Assembly: GCA_019594305.1 (NCBI GenBank)
Contig: JAFDTZ010000120.1
Coordinates: 1-6,063 of the forward strand
Source: Thermoplasmata archaeon
GTDB taxonomy: Archaea > Thermoplasmatota > Thermoplasmata > Halarchaeoplasmatales > Halarchaeoplasmataceae
DNA: 6,063 nt
Direction: 5' to 3'
Part shown: positions 5,204 to 6,063 of the stretch, piece after piece
How positions within the stretch are numbered: the stretch's first letter is position 1
How the letters are laid out: each line of letters opens with the position of its first letter
Program-made: the position numbers and the translations under genes
The notes under the pieces: model-generated
The model's input: the letters and a program-made list of their open reading frames with translations, nothing else
What the model was told of the DNA's origin: nothing
Database searches by the model: none

Positions 5204-6063
5204 TCATCTAAAATCTTCCCTCAACATATTTTCCAATATCTTTTGTTCGGAAATATCTATGGCTACGATCAAAATGTATTTCTCGCCTTCAAAGAGTAAA
5301 CATCCGCAAGACATGTACAAACTTTTTTCATCACCATCTGAGTTGATAATATTCACTTCATATCTACTGGGTACATGGTCCGGACCTTTCAACATTTGGT
5401 TTAACCTTTTACTTACCAGTTCTCGTTGTTCCTCATCGATCATATCCGTGAACTTCATCGAACGTAATTTATCTCTGTAACCGAGGATATTTTCAGTGGT
5501 GCGATTATAATACTTTATGAAACCATTCTTTAGTATAATAATCGCTGCTGGTGCCGTATCCACCAACATCTGGAACATGGTTTCCTGTTCGGAAAGGGCT
5601 TCCTTAATCTTGATATTCTCGGTTATATCTTCCTTGATCTCCAGAAAACCTATTACCTCTTCATCGTCTGAGAATACCGGTTCTATACGTACATACCATA
5701 TGCTTCCGTCAATAGATGATAACACCGCTTCCCCCCTGGAGCTATGCTCGATGGCATCTGATAAAGGACAGTCTTCACACTTTTCCGAACTTTGGAACCA
5801 TAGTTCGTGACACAATTCACCCACGAGTTCTTCGGGGTTTAATCCCACTGAATTCGCTGCTGCTTTGTTTCCCCATATGATTATTCCATGGGAATTCATA
5901 TGCACTACATGTTCCGAAAGGGAGTTCAATATCAACATTTTTTCTCTCTCCGACCTAGACGAGCTCATCTTCGATTGGTGTCTCCCGACCACTTGTTTTA
6001 TGGTTTGGGCCATGAGAATGTACTGGGTTCGCGGATCATCTCTTTTTTGTATGTATCCGTCAG
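5204..6063 (-). CDS. REC-PAS-PAS sensor protein, C-terminal part (runs off right edge)
   Basis: 285 residues are visible. The ATG at 6013 is not the true start: the frame is open to the window edge, and the 16 upstream residues (DGYIQKRDDPRTQYIL) plus MAQTIKQVV match the last strand and helix of a REC domain, with the conserved Lys at 6044-6046. Counting from the Met at 6013, PAS 1 spans about 24-135 and PAS 2 about 143-256, each ending in a PAC-type motif (EIKEDITE, VAIDISEQ). PAS 1 carries a cysteine-rich insert: C68-H69, W72, C79 and C82-P83. The protein stops 13 residues after the PAS 2 motif, where relatives often continue into a histidine kinase; no kinase remnant was seen in the 120 bases downstream. 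It is soluble. It probably relays signals by protein contact, with REC as phospho-input and PAS as ligand or redox sensor. Full length and the REC phosphoacceptor lie outside the window. Confidence 0.9.
   Translation of the reverse strand, partial: DGYIQKRDDPRTQYILMAQTIKQVVGRHQSKMSSSRSEREKMLILNSLSEHVVHMNSHGIIIWGNKAAANSVGLNPEELVGELCHELWFQSSEKCEDCPLSDAIEHSSRGEAVLSSIDGSIWYVRIEPVFSDDEEVIGFLEIKEDITENIKIKEALSEQETMFQMLVDTAPAAIIILKNGFIKYYNRTTENILGYRDKLRSMKFTDMIDEEQRELVSKRLNQMLKGPDHVPSRYEVNIINSDGDEKSLYMSCGCLLFEGEKYILIVAIDISEQKILENMLREDFR

Noticed and set aside
5517..5810. Plus-strand frame of 97 codons opposite the REC-PAS-PAS gene
   Set aside because: Antisense shadow with low-complexity Ser/Ile-rich translation; the opposite strand has clear PAS domains.

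Overview
The window looks archaeal, most likely euryarchaeal (Thermoplasmata-like lineages such as Methanomassiliicoccales or MBG-D relatives come to mind, but lineage is inference). The reasons are a REC-DUF835 protein, a single-domain KaiC/RAD55-like ATPase, a soluble histidine kinase with an archaeal-style HNIRN phosphoacceptor box, and TATA elements about 27-30 bases upstream of start codons, as expected for leaderless archaeal mRNAs. Base composition is moderately AT-rich with AT-rich spacers. No rRNA, tRNA, CRISPR, transposon or integration signature was seen.

Layout from left to right. (1) 1-68, minus: first 22 residues of a response-regulator receiver (REC) protein that runs off the left edge. 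(2) 69-280: divergent promoter region with two overlapping inverted repeats. (3) 281-1366, plus: REC plus histidine kinase, with no membrane segment. (4) 1435-2580, minus: a protein made almost wholly of about 12 PBS-lyase-type HEAT repeats, convergent with the kinase. (5) 2581-2731: divergent spacer with a TATA candidate for each flanking gene. (6) 2732-3664, plus: REC plus DUF835. (7) 3783-4403 and 4400-5083, plus: an ATGA-coupled pair, a degenerate P-loop (KaiC-like) protein followed by an intact KaiC/RAD55-like ATPase. (8) 5204-6063, minus: the C-terminal part of a REC-PAS-PAS protein that runs off the right edge. Its apparent ATG at 6013 is internal, because the reading frame stays open to the edge and encodes the end of a REC domain.

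Taken together this is a cytoplasmic signalling neighbourhood: four proteins with REC domains, one kinase, one HEAT scaffold and two KaiC-like proteins, with no transmembrane receptor and no DNA-binding output domain visible. A reasonable hypothesis is that the REC-HK phosphorylates neighbouring REC proteins, whose outputs (DUF835, PAS) work through protein-protein contacts, with the KaiC-like pair as an ATP-dependent switch. The most interesting observation is that the DUF835 domain, the degenerate P-loop protein and the intact KaiC-like ATPase can be aligned by eye over the core that follows the Walker A motif. The three consecutive genes may therefore hold three states of one fold: no P-loop, broken P-loop and intact P-loop. 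This is inference and needs structure or profile comparison.
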